The notes below the pieces were generated by a model that searched no databases, had not been told where the DNA came from, and was given only the letters and a program-made list of their open reading frames with translations. The position numbers were made by a program, and so were the translations under genes. This document shows positions 53,039-60,682 of a stretch of 64,000 bases of DNA, piece after piece; the stretch's first letter is position 1; the number at the start of each line of letters is the position of its first letter. Source of the DNA: Tenacibaculum agarivorans (GTDB taxonomy: Bacteria; Bacteroidota; Bacteroidia; Flavobacteriales; Flavobacteriaceae); contig NZ_MSMP01000018.1 in NCBI RefSeq assembly GCF_001936575.1, forward strand, positions 1 to 64,000. Reading direction: 5' to 3'.

Positions 53039-53764
53039 TTAATAATTTTTGATGTAATAAAATTTTTTATCTTTTGATTCTTTAATGATTAGTATTTCAT
53101 TTCCTGAGGCAATTGGATCTCCATTCAAAGATTTTGCATAAATATTTATAGGATCATTTTCTACAAATAATTTTACACTTCCTAGTTTGTCTCCTGAAAT
53201 GTTAGATAAAGAAGTGCCTGTTCTTCCGATTAAGTCTAAAGCACTTTCTCCTTTTCGATTTAGTTTTTTAAATATAGCTTTAAATGGTGTTGTAAATATT
53301 TTATTAATAAATAATGACGGTATAATAGCTGCAAAGAAAATTAGTAACCCGAATGAGTTTTCATAGCTATGAGTATAAAATGTTCCTATTACTGTTATAG
53401 CCCACCAGAAAAATATCCAAGCTGTAAATGTAAATAAGAAAGGTAATTCAGAAAAATTGAAATAAATTAAAAATACCTGCCACCATTTCAATGTTTTCTT
53501 TTTTTTACCAACTATAGTTTCGTTTTTCAATTCAACATTAGAAATATCTTCAACATCTATTCCTGTGGCATCAAATGAAGAATCTCCATCAACATCAAAA
53601 TCAGCATCTACGTCCATGTCTACATCAACATCGATATCAAAATCTAGATCAAAGTCAAAATCCATCCCAAATAGCATCGTTACTACTCTATATACAGCTA
53701 ATACTATAAGTAATACTGTGAGCGGTGCATTTATTGATGAAAAAACTAAATCGGTTAGTGTCAT
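53039..53764 (-). CDS. NfeD/YqiJ-like OB-fold membrane protein with Asp-alternating linker
   Basis: 241 residues: helix 1 at about 12-33, a remarkable stretch at residues 35-61 in which every second residue is Asp (DFDFDLDFDIDVDVDMDV and on), further helices at about 92-112 and 120-150, and a C-terminal OB-like beta domain (LIGRTGTSLSNISGDKLGSV, about 175-241). OB-fold partners of flotillins set their assembly or proteolysis. The Asp-rich linker may bind divalent cations. The gene is 13 bp upstream of flotillin and follows pspA after a 101-bp gap holding a strong inverted repeat. Confidence 0.85.
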   Translation of the reverse strand: MTLTDLVFSSINAPLTVLLIVLAVYRVVTMLFGMDFDFDLDFDIDVDVDMDVDADFDVDGDSSFDATGIDVEDISNVELKNETIVGKKKKTLKWWQVFLIYFNFSELPFLFTFTAWIFFWWAITVIGTFYTHSYENSFGLLIFFAAIIPSLFINKIFTTPFKAIFKKLNRKGESALDLIGRTGTSLSNISGDKLGSVKLFVENDPINIYAKSLNGDPIASGNEILIIKESKDKKFYYIKNY

Positions 53765-53790
53765 AGCTAGTTGTTATATTAATTTTAAAT

Positions 53791-53844
53791 TATGAATTAC
53801 GATTGAATAATAGTAAAAATTAAAAAGACAAATCGTAATTCATA
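53791..53844. repeat. Perfect 14-bp inverted repeat within the Psp/flotillin operon
   Basis: TATGAATTACGATT (53791-53804) and AATCGTAATTCATA (53831-53844) pair exactly around a 26-base A-rich loop. It lies between the pspA stop and the OB-fold gene start, where it could attenuate transcription or protect mRNA. No T-run follows on the reverse strand. Confidence 0.6.
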
Positions 53845-53865
53845 ACTCATAATAGGTACTTGTTG

Positions 53866-54573
53866 TTATTTGTCTTCAAATCCTAATTGTTTCTTTAGTT
53901 GTGCTAAATTATCTTCAGCCGTTTTATTTTTGGTATCTGTAATTTCATTTAATTTCTGATCTATGGTTTTAGATGATTTTGATACATCTCCATAAGCTTC
54001 AGCTAGAGCTTCTTCTTGTTGCACTTTTTCTTTCATGCGTTCTAACATAGCAACAGTTCCTAAGCTATCCATTTCAGCCATTTGTTTATTTAAGTTTTTT
54101 GTTGCTTTAGAAACTTTCACACGGGCTTTTAACGTTTTTAATTCATTTTCCCACTTATTAATTGTGCTTTTAATTTCTTGAACATTTCCTTCTAATTGGG
54201 CAACAGAATTATCAAAATTATCTGCTTCATTTTTTGCCTGTTGTATTTGCAAATGTATTTCTTCTTTTTTAATTAGAGCTTGTTTAGCTAATTCATCAGC
54301 TTCATTAAATTCCAGTTCACCATTTTTGGCTTTAGTGAGTACTAACATTGCTTTTTGCTCATAGTCATTAGCTTTGGTTGTGAATTCATCAATATCATTT
54401 TTAGCTCTAATAGCTAAAGCTTTAACTTGTGCTAAAGATTCTAATGATTTTTCAAGATCTATTCGTAAATCACGAATGCCTTGTTCTGTCATTTTAATCG
54501 GGTCTTCCATATTATCTATGGCAGCATTTGCTTCTGCTTGACCGATTTTAAAAAGTCGTTTAAAAAAGTTCAT
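53866..54573 (-). CDS. PspA/IM30-family membrane-remodelling protein
   Basis: 235 residues, almost fully helical with the ESCRT-III-like PspA layout: an N-terminal amphipathic helix (MNFFKRLFKIGQAEANAAID), then long helices (KMTEQGIRDLRIDLEKSLES and on) to about residue 190, and a tail ending DNLAQLKKQLGFEDK. These proteins polymerise on inner membranes and seal leaks under stress. It lies 5 bp downstream of a small chaperone-like gene and upstream of the OB-fold/flotillin pair. PspF, PspB and PspC are absent, so control must differ from E. coli. Confidence 0.93.
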   Translation of the reverse strand: MNFFKRLFKIGQAEANAAIDNMEDPIKMTEQGIRDLRIDLEKSLESLAQVKALAIRAKNDIDEFTTKANDYEQKAMLVLTKAKNGELEFNEADELAKQALIKKEEIHLQIQQAKNEADNFDNSVAQLEGNVQEIKSTINKWENELKTLKARVKVSKATKNLNKQMAEMDSLGTVAMLERMKEKVQQEEALAEAYGDVSKSSKTIDQKLNEITDTKNKTAEDNLAQLKKQLGFEDK

Positions 54574-54578
54574 AATTT

Positions 54579-54974
54579 CTAATATTTTGAGAAATTAATG
54601 ATTTGCTCAGAGTATTCACTAAGTAATAGGCTTAGAGAGTTTAAACTAGCTTCTAATTCATTAATATCTAAATTTTCCAATTGTAATGTGTCTCTGAAAA
54701 TGACACGTTCACCAGTTTCATCAAGCACAAAAGCCCCATGAATGATATCTCTATTTTTTTGAAGTAATGCTTTAAACATAGCTTCATTAGGTTGGGTTGC
54801 TTTAAAAATAAATTGTTCCATAACTAGTATAGGATAAGCAACGCCAATAATTAAATTTTTAATTCCAAAATTTTCTTTTTCAATAACAAAAATCCCATCA
54901 GTTTCAATCTCTTTACGAATTGTAAAGTTAAGTTGTAATAAAAAATCTTTGGTTTTGTTAAAGTGAATGTTCAT
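54579..54974 (-). CDS. YbjN/type III chaperone-like small protein, PspA partner
   Basis: 131 residues from the ATG at 54974; a TTG two codons earlier is weaker. No signal or membrane segment. The alternating strand pattern (IRKEIETDGIFVIEKENFG, then IIGVAYPILVMEQFIF) followed by a C-terminal helix (NELEASLNSLSLLLSEYSEQ) resembles the CesT/Tir chaperone or YbjN fold. In E. coli a 133-residue DUF2170 protein, YjfI, stands next to the PspA homologue YjfJ; the equal size and position are suggestive but I cannot show homology. It is the first gene of the locus and 5 bp before pspA. Confidence 0.7.
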   Translation of the reverse strand: MNIHFNKTKDFLLQLNFTIRKEIETDGIFVIEKENFGIKNLIIGVAYPILVMEQFIFKATQPNEAMFKALLQKNRDIIHGAFVLDETGERVIFRDTLQLENLDINELEASLNSLSLLLSEYSEQIINFSKY

Positions 54975-55107
54975 TAGCAATTAGTTCTGGTTTTATAGTT
55001 GATTTTAGTTAGCCTAGTATTTTTGAAATTAATACTGTTACGAGTTGTAAAGTTAATAGAATCATAATAAAATAGTTAATAGTTTAATATAGTTTTTTCT
55101 AGAAAAA

Positions 55108-55143
55108 TTAGCAATATTCGTTTTTATTAGCTAATATTGTTAG
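55108..55143. promoter_or_regulatory. Candidate operator between the Psp locus and its divergent regulator
   Basis: ATTAGCAATATT at 55108, the palindrome TTAGCTAA at 55127-55134 and AATATTGTTAG at 55133-55143 form overlapping inverted repeats. ATTAGCAA occurs again at 55181 just before the regulator ATG (55192). They could bind the XRE-type regulator encoded next to them. Confidence 0.45.
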
Positions 55144-55191
55144 TGTAAAGATACGAATTATTTTAGTAATTGCAAATAAAATTAGCAAAGC

Positions 55192-55947
55192 ATGTCTTTT
55201 TTTGGTAGAAACATTAAAAAAATAAGAGGAGTTAAAGGTTTGAGTCAAAAATCATTTGCTGAAATATTTGACTTAAAGAGAGCTACTTTAGGGGCTTATG
55301 AAGAGGGAAGAAGCGAGCCTAAAATAGAGACAATTATTAAGATTGCTAATTATTTTAGCATAACCATAGATAGTTTGCTAACGTCAGATTTAACAGTTAA
55401 TGAATTGTTACGTTTTAAAGAAGATTTAATTCTAGATGACAATGAATATGAAAAAGAAAGTTTATTATCCATCCCTTATGTGTCAGAAAAGAATATAAAG
55501 GGGTATTGTGAATATTTTGATAACGTGTCTTTTATAAATGATTTACCAATAATTAGTTTACCAATTGATACTGATGAGCAATTAAGAGCGTTTACTGTTA
55601 CTAATTTAGAAATGACAGATCATGATAAAGGTTTGTATCCTAAAGATATAATTATTGGCCAATTTATCCCAAAAGAAGAAATGATGAATTTTGGGAATGG
55701 AGAAATTGTTGTAGCTGTATTGAAAGAAGAAATTGTAGTAAGGAAGGTTTACTTTATCGCTGATAAAGTGATTTTTAAAGCAGCACATAAAAATATCGAA
55801 GAGAAAATTTTTCCTCAAACATCTATAAAAGAGCTATGGTTAGCAAAATTTGCTTTCATAAAACGTTTACCTGAAGTAGGTGATGAAGTAGAAAACAAAC
55901 TTTTATTTTTAGAAAGAGAATTATTGAAGCTTAAGAATAAAGGTTAG
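55192..55947 (+). CDS. XRE-type regulator with a LexA/S24-like C-terminal domain
   Basis: 251 residues. The HTH is at residues about 6-60 (IKKIRGVKGLSQKSFAEIFD, TLGAYEEGRSEPKIETIIKI). The C-terminal domain (AFTVTNLEMTDHDKGLYPKD, IIGQFIPKEE, GEIVVAVLKEEIVVRKVYF) follows the S24 fold, but the position where LexA has its catalytic Ser reads Leu-Glu-Met, so autocleavage is unlikely and ligand sensing is the more likely mode. It is divergent from the Psp/flotillin operon by 217 bp and is the obvious candidate to regulate it. Direct evidence is lacking. Confidence 0.85.
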   Translation: MSFFGRNIKKIRGVKGLSQKSFAEIFDLKRATLGAYEEGRSEPKIETIIKIANYFSITIDSLLTSDLTVNELLRFKEDLILDDNEYEKESLLSIPYVSEKNIKGYCEYFDNVSFINDLPIISLPIDTDEQLRAFTVTNLEMTDHDKGLYPKDIIIGQFIPKEEMMNFGNGEIVVAVLKEEIVVRKVYFIADKVIFKAAHKNIEEKIFPQTSIKELWLAKFAFIKRLPEVGDEVENKLLFLERELLKLKNKG

Positions 55948-56372
55948 ATTTTATAATCATTATTAATTCCAATACTAAAACCAAATCGAGTTTCATTTTC
56001 GCTTCCTAATCTATGGATAGCAACTTTACCTAATCCTATTTTACTAAATTCATTAAATGTAATATCTTCTTCTTCAAAAAATAGAGTTCCTGTATATGGT
56101 TTTTTAGGAACATATTCACTTGTATTTGAACTTTGATATACATTAATAGATACGATATGATCGTCACTTTTTAAGCTACAAGAAATACCAAAATCGTCCC
56201 AAATAATATATTCACTACTTGAGTTAATAGTTCTAGTTGGCTCACCAAAAACTTCAACTAAATTTTGGTATTGAGTAGGGAAAGTAAGCGCAGTTCCATT
56301 TACTAAAATGCTGTCTGTGTTACAGTTAATGATGAAATGTTTCTGTTTCTTTTTTTTGAAAATAGTAAACAT
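55944..56372 (-). CDS. Hypothetical protein, possibly DUF7738-like
   Basis: 142 residues. A basic N-terminus (MFTIFKKKKQKHF) has no clear signal or membrane segment. The centre reads FPTQYQNLVEVFGEPTRTIN then YIIWDDFGISCSLKSDD, a pattern I associate loosely with DUF7738, and the C-terminus is FEEEDITFNEFSKIGLG. Function unknown. Its 3' end overlaps the convergent XRE gene by 4 bp. The 214 bp upstream hold only AT-rich sequence. Confidence 0.6.
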   Translation of the reverse strand: MFTIFKKKKQKHFIINCNTDSILVNGTALTFPTQYQNLVEVFGEPTRTINSSSEYIIWDDFGISCSLKSDDHIVSINVYQSSNTSEYVPKKPYTGTLFFEEEDITFNEFSKIGLGKVAIHRLGSENETRFGFSIGINNDYKI

Positions 56373-56586
56373 ATAAAAGAGGTGTAATTAATGTTACTAT
56401 AACAAATCTATAAAATATTGTTTCAAATAAAAACATTAAAAATTTCTTTTTTCGAATATCTAAGTATTTTTGAGAGGTTGTTAAAAAAAATGAAAAATAA
56501 TAAGAAATCGTAATTATTTAAAACCAAGGAAGTTTTAATTAAATTTGCTTTCCATAATTAATTTATTGCTTAAAAATATATAACAT

Positions 56587-57888
56587 ATGAATATACCTCA
56601 AACCAGTTTTCCACGAGTAGTCATTATTGGTGGGGGTTTTGCGGGTTTAGCTGCTGCTAGAGGATTAGAAAATCAAGAACTTCAAGTAGTACTTATCGAT
56701 AAACATAATTATCACACTTTTCAGCCTTTATTGTACCAAGTTGCAACTGGAGGTCTAGAGCCAGATAGTATTGCATTTCCACTTCGAAAACGATTTAATA
56801 ATGTTGAAAACTTTTATTTCAGGTTGGCAGAAGTAGTTCAAATCAATACTGAAAATAAGGAGATTAATACTTCTATAGGAAAGTTGGATTATGATTACCT
56901 GGTGATAGCTACAGGTTCTACTACAAATTTCTTTGGAAATACTAATATTGAGAAGTTTACAATGGAAATGAAATCCATTCCACAGTCGCTCAATATCAGA
57001 AGCTTAATTCTTGAAAATTTTGAAGAGGCATTATTAACTTCTGATTTAGAAGAAAGAAAAAAGTTAATGAACTTTGTTATTGTTGGAGGAGGGCCTACTG
57101 GAGTTGAATTAGCAGGAGCTCTTGCGGAAATGAAAAAAGAAATTTTACCTAAAGATTATCCTGATTTGGATATAAGGTTAATGAAAATAAATCTTATTCA
57201 AAGTTCAGAGTGTATTTTAAAAGGAATGAGCACGCAAGCTTCTGAAAAAGCAGAGGATTTTTTAATACGACTAGGGGTTGATGTCTGGAAAAATTTGCGA
57301 GTACTCGATTATGATGGAAATGTAGTAAAGACTAATGGAGAAGATCATTTTAGGTCAAGTACTGTGATTTGGGCAGCAGGAGTAAAAGGAGCAACAGTAG
57401 ATGGATTAGAAGCAGAATGTGTAATTGAAAGAGCTGAACGATATAAGGTTGATGAGTTTAATAGAGTAGTGGCACATACTAATGTTTTTGCAATTGGAGA
57501 TGTAGCCTGTATGAATACTGTAGATTACCCTAGGGGACATCCAATGATGGCACAACCTGCTATTCAGCAAGGAAGATTAGTAGCAAAAAATATTCTAGCG
57601 GAATTGAAAAATAAAGATATTGAACCATTTGTTTATAATGATAAAGGTTCTATGGCTACTATAGGAAGAAATAAAGCTGTAGTAGATTTACCAAAATGGA
57701 AATTTCAAGGGGTTTTTGCATGGTTTGTATGGATGGTAGTGCATTTGTTTTCTTTAATAGGATTTAGAAATAAAGCAGTAGTTTTTTTAAATTGGGTGTA
57801 TAATTATATTAGATATGATAGAGAAACGCGATTGATAATACGTCCTTTTAAGAAAAGAAATAGGTATTCTTTTGATAAAGAAGTTTAA
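56587..57888 (+). CDS. ndh: Type II NADH dehydrogenase (NDH-2)
   Basis: 433 residues with two dinucleotide-binding folds: FAD site VVIIGGGFAGLAAARGLE at about 11-28 and NADH site FVIVGGGPTGVELAGALAEM near 162. The motif HNYHTFQPLLYQVATGGLEP near 42 is characteristic of NDH-2, as is the AIGDVACM block near 301. C-terminal hydrophobic segments (GVFAWFVWMVVHLFSLIGFR) attach it to the membrane. It passes electrons from NADH to menaquinone without pumping protons. Transcribed alone with its own terminator. Confidence 0.92.
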   Translation: MNIPQTSFPRVVIIGGGFAGLAAARGLENQELQVVLIDKHNYHTFQPLLYQVATGGLEPDSIAFPLRKRFNNVENFYFRLAEVVQINTENKEINTSIGKLDYDYLVIATGSTTNFFGNTNIEKFTMEMKSIPQSLNIRSLILENFEEALLTSDLEERKKLMNFVIVGGGPTGVELAGALAEMKKEILPKDYPDLDIRLMKINLIQSSECILKGMSTQASEKAEDFLIRLGVDVWKNLRVLDYDGNVVKTNGEDHFRSSTVIWAAGVKGATVDGLEAECVIERAERYKVDEFNRVVAHTNVFAIGDVACMNTVDYPRGHPMMAQPAIQQGRLVAKNILAELKNKDIEPFVYNDKGSMATIGRNKAVVDLPKWKFQGVFAWFVWMVVHLFSLIGFRNKAVVFLNWVYNYIRYDRETRLIIRPFKKRNRYSFDKEV

Positions 57889-57891
57889 AAT

Positions 57892-57922
57892 AAAAATCCC
57901 AAGTTAAAAACTTGGGATTTTT
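57892..57922. terminator. Intrinsic terminator of ndh, likely bidirectional
   Basis: AAAAATCCCAAGTT pairs exactly with AACTTGGGATTTTT around AAA. It lies 4 bp after the ndh stop and 23 bp before the end of the convergent lipoprotein gene. Confidence 0.9.
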
Positions 57923-57944
57923 ATTTTCGGTAATTTATATGATT

Positions 57945-58292
57945 CTATTCTATGTTTGTTGGTATGATAGTTATAGAATTGTTTTCTTCTATTATTATTT
58001 CGTAATCGGTACAAAAATCAACTTCTGTTTCTGCTTCAAATTCGAGTTTATTTTTAGAAGTAATTATAAAGTTAACATCACCTGGTGAATATGATCTAAA
58101 TTCAGATGATTTACCAGTTTCAATATTACTTATGTTTTCAGTATTACCACCTGAGGTTTTAATTTGTACGCTAACTTCATTACTACTTAAGTTAGTAACT
58201 CTAGCTCTTGGGTTTTCATTATTACATTCAGAACAATTATAAAGAGAGAGTAATAGTAAACTTAAAAATAAAGTTGAAATTAGTTTTCTCAT
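57945..58292 (-). CDS. Small lipoprotein of unknown function
   Basis: 115 residues from the ATG at 58292; an ATG four codons earlier is possible. MRKLISTLFLSLLLLSLYNC is a lipoprotein signal with Cys at 20 and a second Cys three residues later. The mature part is a small beta-rich domain (ARVTNLSSNEVSVQIKTSGG, EFRSYSPGDVNFIITSKN). No family recognised. It is convergent with ndh. Confidence 0.65.
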   Translation of the reverse strand: MRKLISTLFLSLLLLSLYNCSECNNENPRARVTNLSSNEVSVQIKTSGGNTENISNIETGKSSEFRSYSPGDVNFIITSKNKLEFEAETEVDFCTDYEIIIEENNSITIIPTNIE

Positions 58293-58401
58293 GATTTTAA
58301 ACATGTTTAGGGATTATTCGGCGCGAATATACCATTTTAAAACCAATTGTAAATTTACGGTAAATCAATAACTGTTAGTAAAAAATGAAGAATGTATAAA
58401 A

Positions 58402-58430
58402 AAAACGAGATGAAACACTCGTTTTTTTTA
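58402..58430 (-). terminator. Terminator of the arsR-phosphatase-DUF6428 operon
   Basis: AAAACGAG and CTCGTTTT pair around ATGAAACA, flanked by A and T runs. It lies about 60 bp past the DUF6428 stop. Confidence 0.7.
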
Positions 58431-58488
58431 TTTATGTCAATCAAATTGAATTTTCTATTTAATTTTTAAGGTATAAGTTTTATAACAA

Positions 58489-58962
58489 TTAGCAGCATCC
58501 GGAGTTCGGGTCGCAGCTAAATCCTTGGCTTTGTATTTCTGAAAGTTTTAATTTAGTTTTTGGAGTGGATGGTATGCCACATTGATCTTCGGCTAAGCAA
58601 GCTGTAGCTGTATTTACCAATAAGAAATTTTCTCCATTAAAATCTAAATCATATTTACCAATAGTAGTTCCTTGATATTCAACTTCAATTTCTACATCCT
58701 TTAAGTTCAATGTTTTTTCAGATAATTCTATAATATTGATCAGTTTTTCAGGATGTAATCTATGGTTGTAATCATTAGCATTCCATAATTGAAAATTGAT
58801 TTTCTCTTCTTTGCGCAATACGCCACCACAATCAATAAAGTGTTTGGTTACTTTTCCAACTTCAGTAACATGAAAATGTTCTGGTACTAATGTTCCGTCA
58901 GGCAATTCAAAAGCTATCGTTTTTAAATCTTGTAAATGCTGTTTAATTTCTGAAAGTATCAT
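58489..58962 (-). CDS. DUF6428 family protein of an ars-type operon
   Basis: 157 residues, cytoplasmic. The N-terminal part IAFELPDGTLVPEHFHVTEV and HFIDCGGVLRKEEKINFQLW are, as I recall, the signature of DUF6428, a family seen next to ArsR and arsenate-reductase-like genes in Bacteroidetes. The C-terminus is rich in Cys (AEDQCGIPSTPKTKL and CDPNSGCC), suited to binding As(III) or another soft metal. Its start is 3 bp after the phosphatase stop. Function unproven. Confidence 0.75.
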   Translation of the reverse strand: MILSEIKQHLQDLKTIAFELPDGTLVPEHFHVTEVGKVTKHFIDCGGVLRKEEKINFQLWNANDYNHRLHPEKLINIIELSEKTLNLKDVEIEVEYQGTTIGKYDLDFNGENFLLVNTATACLAEDQCGIPSTPKTKLKLSEIQSQGFSCDPNSGCC

Positions 58963-58965
58963 ATG

Positions 58966-59577
58966 TTATTGTTTTAAATGTGATAAGACATAATACATCT
59001 CAGAAGCAATTTGATTACTTCTTTCTGTATATGTTTGTTGTTCTAAATCAGTATTATCTGCTATTTTAGGGTCTTCATAAGTAATTGGAATCCTTTTTTC
59101 CGAGCCAGCAACAAATGGACAGCCCCCATCAGCTTCAGAGCAGGTCATTATTGCTGCAAAATTGCTAGTAGGATTAAACTCATCATGATATTTTTTTGAA
59201 AAACCTATAATTGGATGAGTATTTTCATCATAGCTAATAGCATATATAGGATTATTATTTTCACTTAATTTAGTAATTGCAAAACCTTGATTACTTAAGG
59301 TTTTAATAATTGGTGTAGCAACGGCAGTATTTTCCGTTCCTCCAGAATATGTGGTTATTGTATCTAAATTTAAGTACTTTGCTAATGTTTGTGTCCAAAT
59401 TTGTCCTAAATGACTTCTTCTTGAATTGTGTGTACAGATAAAATTAATGGCTATTTTTTCATTCTTAGAAATCTTCTCATTTAAGTATTCAATGAAAGGA
59501 TTGAGAATTTCCTTTCTATTTTCAGGAATTTCAAGCTTAGCAACTGATTCAATGGTTTCTTTTAATTTTGTATTCAT
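58966..59577 (-). CDS. Low-molecular-weight phosphatase/arsenate-reductase-like protein
   Basis: 203 residues from the ATG at 59577; a longer frame from 59619 overlaps arsR. The P-loop is ICTHNSRRSHLGQIW: C48-x5-R54-S55, as in low-Mr tyrosine phosphatases and thioredoxin-type ArsC. The usual aspartate near the C-terminus may be in YEDPKIADN, and MTCSEADGGCPFVAG holds two more Cys, which could serve the disulfide relay of arsenate reduction. It lies between arsR and DUF6428. Arsenate reductase is the most likely role but the enzyme class is broad. Confidence 0.8.
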   Translation of the reverse strand: MNTKLKETIESVAKLEIPENRKEILNPFIEYLNEKISKNEKIAINFICTHNSRRSHLGQIWTQTLAKYLNLDTITTYSGGTENTAVATPIIKTLSNQGFAITKLSENNNPIYAISYDENTHPIIGFSKKYHDEFNPTSNFAAIMTCSEADGGCPFVAGSEKRIPITYEDPKIADNTDLEQQTYTERSNQIASEMYYVLSHLKQ

Positions 59578-59591
59578 TGTAATATTACGAT
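59576..59591. promoter_or_regulatory. ArsR-box-like 16-mer overlapping the phosphatase start codon
   Basis: ATTGTAATATTACGAT, of which the core GTAATATTAC is a perfect palindrome. It is 15/16 identical to the sequence upstream of arsR at 59949-59964 in the same orientation. It includes the last bases of the CAT complementary to the phosphatase ATG. Confidence 0.45.
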
Positions 59592-59609
59592 TGATTAATG
59601 TAAAATTTT

Positions 59610-59942
59610 TTAACAACATTTACTTTCGGTACAAGAAAATACGTTTAAAAAATTAGATATTATATGTTTAATTTCTGTCCATTTTTCTTGATTCAAACAA
59701 TAGCAAACACTTGTACCTTCTATTGTTCCTTGAATAATTTCTACTTTTTTTAATTCTTTTAAATGTTGCGAAATTGTTGCTTGTGCTAATCCAATTTCAT
59801 TAACAAGATCACTACAAATACACGTTTTTGTTCTAGATAAATGTTCTAAAATGGCTATCCTAGCAGGATGACCAAGAACCTTAGCTATAGTAGCAATTTC
59901 ATTTTGCTCTTTGGTGTATATGTCTTTTTTTGTTACTCCCAT
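59610..59942 (-). CDS. arsR: ArsR-family metalloregulator
   Basis: 110 residues with a winged helix (LAQATISQHLKELKKVEII). The metal site is C41-I-C43 in KTCICSDLV, the place of the As(III)-sensing ELCVCDL motif of ArsR. An extra Cys cluster ends the protein (C104, C109, C110: CTESKCC). ArsR proteins repress their operon until As(III), Sb(III) or a similar ion binds. It is the first gene of a three-gene unit with its own promoter in the 42-bp gap behind the flavodoxin gene. No ACR3 or ArsB pump is in the window. Confidence 0.9.
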   Translation of the reverse strand: MGVTKKDIYTKEQNEIATIAKVLGHPARIAILEHLSRTKTCICSDLVNEIGLAQATISQHLKELKKVEIIQGTIEGTSVCYCLNQEKWTEIKHIISNFLNVFSCTESKCC

Positions 59943-59948
59943 TTATAT

Positions 59949-59964
59949 ATTGCAATATTACGAT
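59949..59964. promoter_or_regulatory. Candidate ArsR operator in the arsR promoter
   Basis: ATTGCAATATTACGAT lies 6 bp upstream of the arsR ATG and overlaps the perfect palindrome ATATTGCAATAT (59947-59958). On the reverse strand TATCTTTA, a -7-like element, is just upstream, so binding would block initiation. Confidence 0.55.
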
Positions 59965-59984
59965 AAAGATAATAAATATAAAAG

Positions 59985-60491
59985 CTAAAGTTTGTTTTTT
60001 AATGTATTAATGTTATGTTTAGCATGATTATCAATTTCATTTTCTGTAAAAAAAGCATGTGTGTCTCCAAGATATTCCATTCCTAAGTATTTAGCACTTT
60101 CAATAAAAGGCATTTCAAATCCATCTCTTCGATCATTTTCTCCAGAGTTACTAATCATTGCCATTTTTTTACCTCTTAGTTTTCTTCCTAATTCTTTTTT
60201 GTAATGTAAAAGATCTGAAAGTCGATCAAAAAAAACTTTTAAAATTCCGCTCATAGAATACCAATAAACAGGAGTAGCAAAGACTATAGTATCGTATTTT
60301 TCAATAATTTCTTCCATTAAAGGGAGGAAATCATCATTAGCGTTTTCAAAATTATAATTAAAATGTCCAATGTTTTTAGTAGAAAGATCTATAATATCAA
60401 ATTGGTTGTCTTGATTTAAATACGTAACAATCTTATACGTATTACCTTTAGCATTAGAGCTAGCTTGTAGTATTAATTTATTTTTATTCAT
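59985..60491 (-). CDS. Flavodoxin-family NAD(P)H-dependent oxidoreductase
   Basis: 168 residues of the flavodoxin-like fold: ILQASSNAKGNTYKIVTYL (FMN phosphate loop) at the start, FATPVYWYSMSGILKVFFDR near 93 (isoalloxazine contact), and ISNSGENDRRDGFE near 133. Related proteins include ArsH-like and general quinone or azo reductases. It is 42 bp upstream of arsR on the same strand, but the ArsR-type box lies in between, so it may be a separate unit. AATATACGAT just before its start resembles half of that box. Confidence 0.8.
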   Translation of the reverse strand: MNKNKLILQASSNAKGNTYKIVTYLNQDNQFDIIDLSTKNIGHFNYNFENANDDFLPLMEEIIEKYDTIVFATPVYWYSMSGILKVFFDRLSDLLHYKKELGRKLRGKKMAMISNSGENDRRDGFEMPFIESAKYLGMEYLGDTHAFFTENEIDNHAKHNINTLKNKL

Positions 60492-60682
60492 ACCCTAAAT
60501 ATACGATTTATAAAGGTGAAATACCCCAGAAAAGTATAAGATAAAAACTATACATAAAATAGGGTAAACCTGATGGTTTTAAAGGGTGTAAACATTTCTT
60601 TCTCTGGTTATTAGGTGGTTAATTTTGTGAAAATGTTAATCTGTTGATTGACAAATCTATAACCAACTTAAATTTAAAAATA

